Source of the DNA: JBAZLV01 sp964586075
Lineage (GTDB): Bacteria > Nitrospirota > UBA9217
NCBI GenBank assembly: GCA_964586075.1
Contig: CAZPGZ010000056.1
Coordinates: 1-8,465 of the forward strand
DNA: 8,465 nt
Direction: 5' to 3'
Shown: in pieces, positions 6,421 through 8,465 of the stretch
How positions within the stretch are numbered: the first letter of the stretch is position 1
Layout of the letters: every line of letters begins with the position of its first letter
Notes under the pieces: model-generated
Told to the model about the DNA's origin: nothing
What the model saw: the letters and a program-made list of their open reading frames with translations, nothing else
Database searches by the model: none
Position numbers and translations under genes: made by a program

Positions 6421-6456
6421 AAAGGGTGCTGCCTCCAATTACGGGCAGCACCTTTT
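6421..6456 (+). terminator. Rho-independent terminator after the exported isomerase-like gene
   Basis: GGTGCTGCC (6425-6433) pairs perfectly with GGCAGCACC (6444-6452) around a 10-nt loop, followed by TTTT. The stem is extended by AAAG pairing with the T-run, so it could act in both directions. It lies about 65 nt after the stop at 6357 and only 46 nt before the hyi ATG. That leaves little room for a separate promoter downstream of the hairpin, so partial read-through is possible. Confidence 0.85.
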
Positions 6457-6502
6457 ATAGCAGAACGTATACACTGGAATTTTGAACAGGAGGAGAATAT
6501 GC

Positions 6503-7288
6503 ATGCCGAAATTTGCAGCAAATTTGACGATGTTGTTCACAGAAGTGCCATTTCTGGAACGCTTCGGCCTCGCTAAAGAGTCAGGATTTTCATTTGTGGA
6601 GTATCTCTTCCCCTATGATTTTGATCCGGAGGATTTAAAATCCCAACTTCAAAAAAACGGTTTGAAGCAGGTACTTTTCAATCTTCCCTCAGGAGACTGG
6701 GCAAAAGGAGACCGCGGTATCGGCGTGGATCCGAAACGCGTGGAGGAATTCAAGGTCGGAGTGTTCATGGCAATTGACTATGCGCTCGCCTTGGGCGTGT
6801 CCCAGGTGAATTGTCTTGCAGGGAAGAGGGTTCCTGGATTCGACGATGCCAAGCATTGGAAAACCCTCGTGGAAAATGTTCGATATGCGGCAATTGAGCT
6901 CCAAAAAATGAATCTGCGGCTGGTAGTGGAAACAATAAATCATTTTGATATCCCTGGTTTTTTCTTGAATCGGGTGGACCAAACGATGAGATTAATCGAC
7001 GAGGTCGGCATGTCGAACGTATCCATGCAGTATGATGTGTACCATGCGCAGCGTGAAGAGGGTGAATTGATGGAAACGATTCGTAAGCATATCGCTAAGA
7101 TCGGTCACATTCAGATCCCTGATAATCCCGGCAGACACCAGCCCGGAACCGGCGAAATCAGTTATCCCTTTCTCTTTAGAGAGCTCGATACCTTGGGCTA
7201 CCAAGGGTATATTGGATTAGAATATGTACCTAGCTTGGACAGCAAATCTTCATTCGACTGGATACAGGAGTTTGGTTATAAACTATAA
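6503..7288 (+). CDS. hyi: Hydroxypyruvate isomerase
   Basis: Hyi interconverts hydroxypyruvate and tartronate semialdehyde in the cytosol during glyoxylate and glycerate metabolism. The 261-residue protein matches the family length (about 258) and start (PKFAANLTMLFTEVPFLERF). It carries the expected metal tetrad Glu143 (LVVETINH), Asp178 (MQYDVYHAQ), Gln204 (GHIQIPDNPGRHQPGTGE) and Glu240 (IGLEYVP), at the numbering I recall for the E. coli enzyme. The ATG at 6503 is chosen because AGGAGGAG (6488-6495) sits 7 nt upstream; an in-frame TTG at 6482 would overlap that site, and the ATG at 6499 is out of frame. There is no signal peptide, unlike the paralogue upstream. It is followed 35 nt later by garR, its usual partner, so the two form an operon. 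Confidence 0.93.
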   Translation: MPKFAANLTMLFTEVPFLERFGLAKESGFSFVEYLFPYDFDPEDLKSQLQKNGLKQVLFNLPSGDWAKGDRGIGVDPKRVEEFKVGVFMAIDYALALGVSQVNCLAGKRVPGFDDAKHWKTLVENVRYAAIELQKMNLRLVVETINHFDIPGFFLNRVDQTMRLIDEVGMSNVSMQYDVYHAQREEGELMETIRKHIAKIGHIQIPDNPGRHQPGTGEISYPFLFRELDTLGYQGYIGLEYVPSLDSKSSFDWIQEFGYKL

Positions 7289-7323
7289 TAAAAATCGTAT
7301 CTACATTTAATAAGGAGCGAAAC

Positions 7324-8211
7324 ATGAAAATTGGATTTATTGGACTCGGCATCATGGGTAAACCCATGGGCAAAAATTTACTTAAAGCTGGTTATGAGTT
7401 GGTTGTGTACGATGTGACAAAAGCGGCAGTGGATGATCTTGTTGCCGCAGGTGCGCAGACAGCTCTTAACCCGAAAGAAGTTGCAAAACAAGTTGAATAT
7501 ATCGTCACAATGCTACCGAATTCCCCGCACGTAAAACAAGTGGTGTTGGGAGAAAACGGCGTGATAGAAGGCGCCAAAGCCGGCACCGTTGTTATTGATA
7601 TGAGTTCTATTGCCCCTCTCGTCAGTAGAGAAATTGCTGCCAAACTGGCTGAAAAAAGCATCGAAATGCTGGATGCGCCGGTAAGCGGTGGAGAACCAAA
7701 AGCAATTGACGGCACGCTGTCAGTGATGGTAGGCGGTAAAAAAGAAATTTTTGAAAAATGTTTTCCGATTATGAAAGCCATGGCGGGATCGGTTGTTCTG
7801 ACCGGAGACATCGGAGCAGGCAATGTGACTAAACTGGCCAATCAAATCGTAGTTACCCTCAATATTGCTGCCGTGTCAGAAGCCCTGGTTTTGGCAACCA
7901 AAGCCGGTGTTGATCCTGAGCTAGTTTATAAGGCGATTCGCGGCGGGCTGGCCGGAAGTACGGTTTTAGATGCGAAGGCGCCATTAATGTTTGATCGTAA
8001 ATTCGATCCCGGGTTCAGAATCAATCTGCACATTAAGGATTTGAACAATGTTTTAGAAACTTCACATGAAGTGGGTGTTCCGTTGCCGCTCACTTCAGCA
8101 GTCATGGAAATGATGCAGGCTCTCAGGGTTGATGGTTTGGGAAACAATGACCATGGCAGCCTGGTACAGTATTACGAAAAACTGGCCAAAGTTGAAGTCA
8201 AAAAAAATTAG
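7324..8211 (+). CDS. garR: 2-hydroxy-3-oxopropionate (tartronate semialdehyde) reductase
   Basis: This enzyme reduces tartronate semialdehyde to D-glycerate with NAD(P)H in the cytosol. The 295-residue length fits the beta-hydroxyacid dehydrogenase family (E. coli GarR about 294). The N-terminal Rossmann motif is GLGIMG (G7, G9, G12), the substrate-binding signature DAPVSGGEPKAIDGTLSVMV begins at residue 117, and the catalytic lysine is K170 in GNVTKLANQ. Other family members, such as 3-hydroxyisobutyrate dehydrogenase, share these motifs; adjacency to hyi is what makes tartronate semialdehyde the likely substrate. AAGGAG (7312-7317) lies 6 nt before the ATG. A strong terminator follows, so garR ends the hyi operon. 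GlxR is an alternative name for the same activity. Confidence 0.9.
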   Translation: MKIGFIGLGIMGKPMGKNLLKAGYELVVYDVTKAAVDDLVAAGAQTALNPKEVAKQVEYIVTMLPNSPHVKQVVLGENGVIEGAKAGTVVIDMSSIAPLVSREIAAKLAEKSIEMLDAPVSGGEPKAIDGTLSVMVGGKKEIFEKCFPIMKAMAGSVVLTGDIGAGNVTKLANQIVVTLNIAAVSEALVLATKAGVDPELVYKAIRGGLAGSTVLDAKAPLMFDRKFDPGFRINLHIKDLNNVLETSHEVGVPLPLTSAVMEMMQALRVDGLGNNDHGSLVQYYEKLAKVEVKKN

Positions 8212-8254
8212 CGGGTAACCACAGTTTGCAAAAAACCTATTTTCTTGGTAGGAG

Positions 8255-8290
8255 AACGGGTTGATTTCCTCGGGAATCAACCCGTTTATT
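8255..8290 (+). terminator. Rho-independent terminator after garR
   Basis: AACGGGTTGATT (8255-8266) and AATCAACCCGTT (8275-8286) form a perfect 12-bp stem with an 8-nt loop, followed by the T-rich tail TATT. It starts 44 nt after the garR stop and separates the hyi-garR unit from the pyruvate kinase gene. Confidence 0.9.
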
Positions 8291-8419
8291 TTGCGATTAC
8301 GATACTGTTAGGCATACCATTAGGTAAGATGACAGGATAAAAAGAACGTAGGTTGCCAAAGTAAGCTTTATTTCATACAGACAAGTCTATACAAGGCATC
8401 AACTGAACAGGGAGACTTC

Positions 8420-8465
8420 ATGACGAAGCGTACAAAAATTATTGCAACCATCGGACCAGCCTCAA
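8420..8465 (+). CDS. pyk: Pyruvate kinase, N-terminal fragment cut by the window edge
   Basis: Only 15 codons are visible, MTKRTKIIATIGPAS, which is the characteristic start of bacterial pyruvate kinase (phosphoenolpyruvate plus ADP to pyruvate plus ATP). GGGAG (8410-8414) lies 5 nt before the ATG. The gene is independent of the hyi-garR operon because of the terminator at 8255-8290. The 208-nt gap upstream of it holds that terminator and no clear promoter; TTGCCA (8353-8358) is a possible -35 without a good -10. Identity is firm for such a short piece because the N-terminus is highly conserved. Confidence 0.85.
   Translation, partial: MTKRTKIIATIGPAS

Noticed and set aside
6482..6502. TTG at 6482 as the start of hyi
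   Set aside because: It would place the strong AGGAGGAG site inside the coding region; ATG 6503 has ideal spacing and matches the family N-terminus.
7392..7841. 149-codon antisense frame opposite garR
   Set aside because: Serine/threonine/alanine-rich translation typical of the complement of a coding sequence; garR motifs on the + strand are unambiguous.
1..8465. CRISPR arrays, insertion sequences or phage genes
   Set aside because: No regularly spaced repeats, transposase, integrase or phage motifs were seen.

Overview
The window looks like chromosomal DNA of a low-to-mid GC Firmicute-type bacterium. Genes start with strong AGGAGG-like ribosome binding sites, intrinsic terminators are typical, and an RpoN (sigma-54) activator sits next to a -24/-12 promoter. 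One enzyme carries a Sec signal peptide. My best guess is a Negativicutes/Sporomusaceae-like or clostridial organism; this is inference from style and gene content, not a sequence match.

Layout, all genes on the + strand. Positions 1-340 hold a regulatory region with a good leftward promoter, pointing to a divergent gene outside the window, and two overlapping rightward sigma-70 promoters. Positions 341-2366 encode a sigma-54-dependent activator (PrpR_N sensor, PAS, AAA+, Fis-type HTH) interrupted by a one-base frameshift near 711-733. Positions 2367-2880 are a long control region: a candidate enhancer, a -24/-12 promoter at 2601-2616, a perfect 12-bp palindrome at the predicted start of transcription, and a possible 27-codon leader ORF. 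Then come a KdgT-family permease (2881-3855), a D-2-hydroxyacid dehydrogenase of the glyoxylate/hydroxypyruvate reductase type (4053-5012), a 403-bp gap with a strongly folded 91-nt element, an exported TIM-barrel isomerase-like protein (5416-6357), a terminator, hydroxypyruvate isomerase hyi (6503-7288), tartronate semialdehyde reductase garR (7324-8211), a terminator, and the first 15 codons of pyruvate kinase (8420 to the edge).

Functional reading: the locus centres on C3 hydroxy/oxo acids. Hyi interconverts hydroxypyruvate and tartronate semialdehyde, GarR reduces tartronate semialdehyde to D-glycerate, and the dehydrogenase probably reduces hydroxypyruvate or glyoxylate directly. The permease would bring in an acid-sugar-like substrate under control of the sigma-54 activator. 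Glycerate kinase, the step that would feed 2-phosphoglycerate toward pyruvate kinase, is not in the window. The most unusual items are the secreted isomerase homologue with an intact metal site, the folded element at 5066-5156, and the split regulator with its nearby sigma-54 target promoter.
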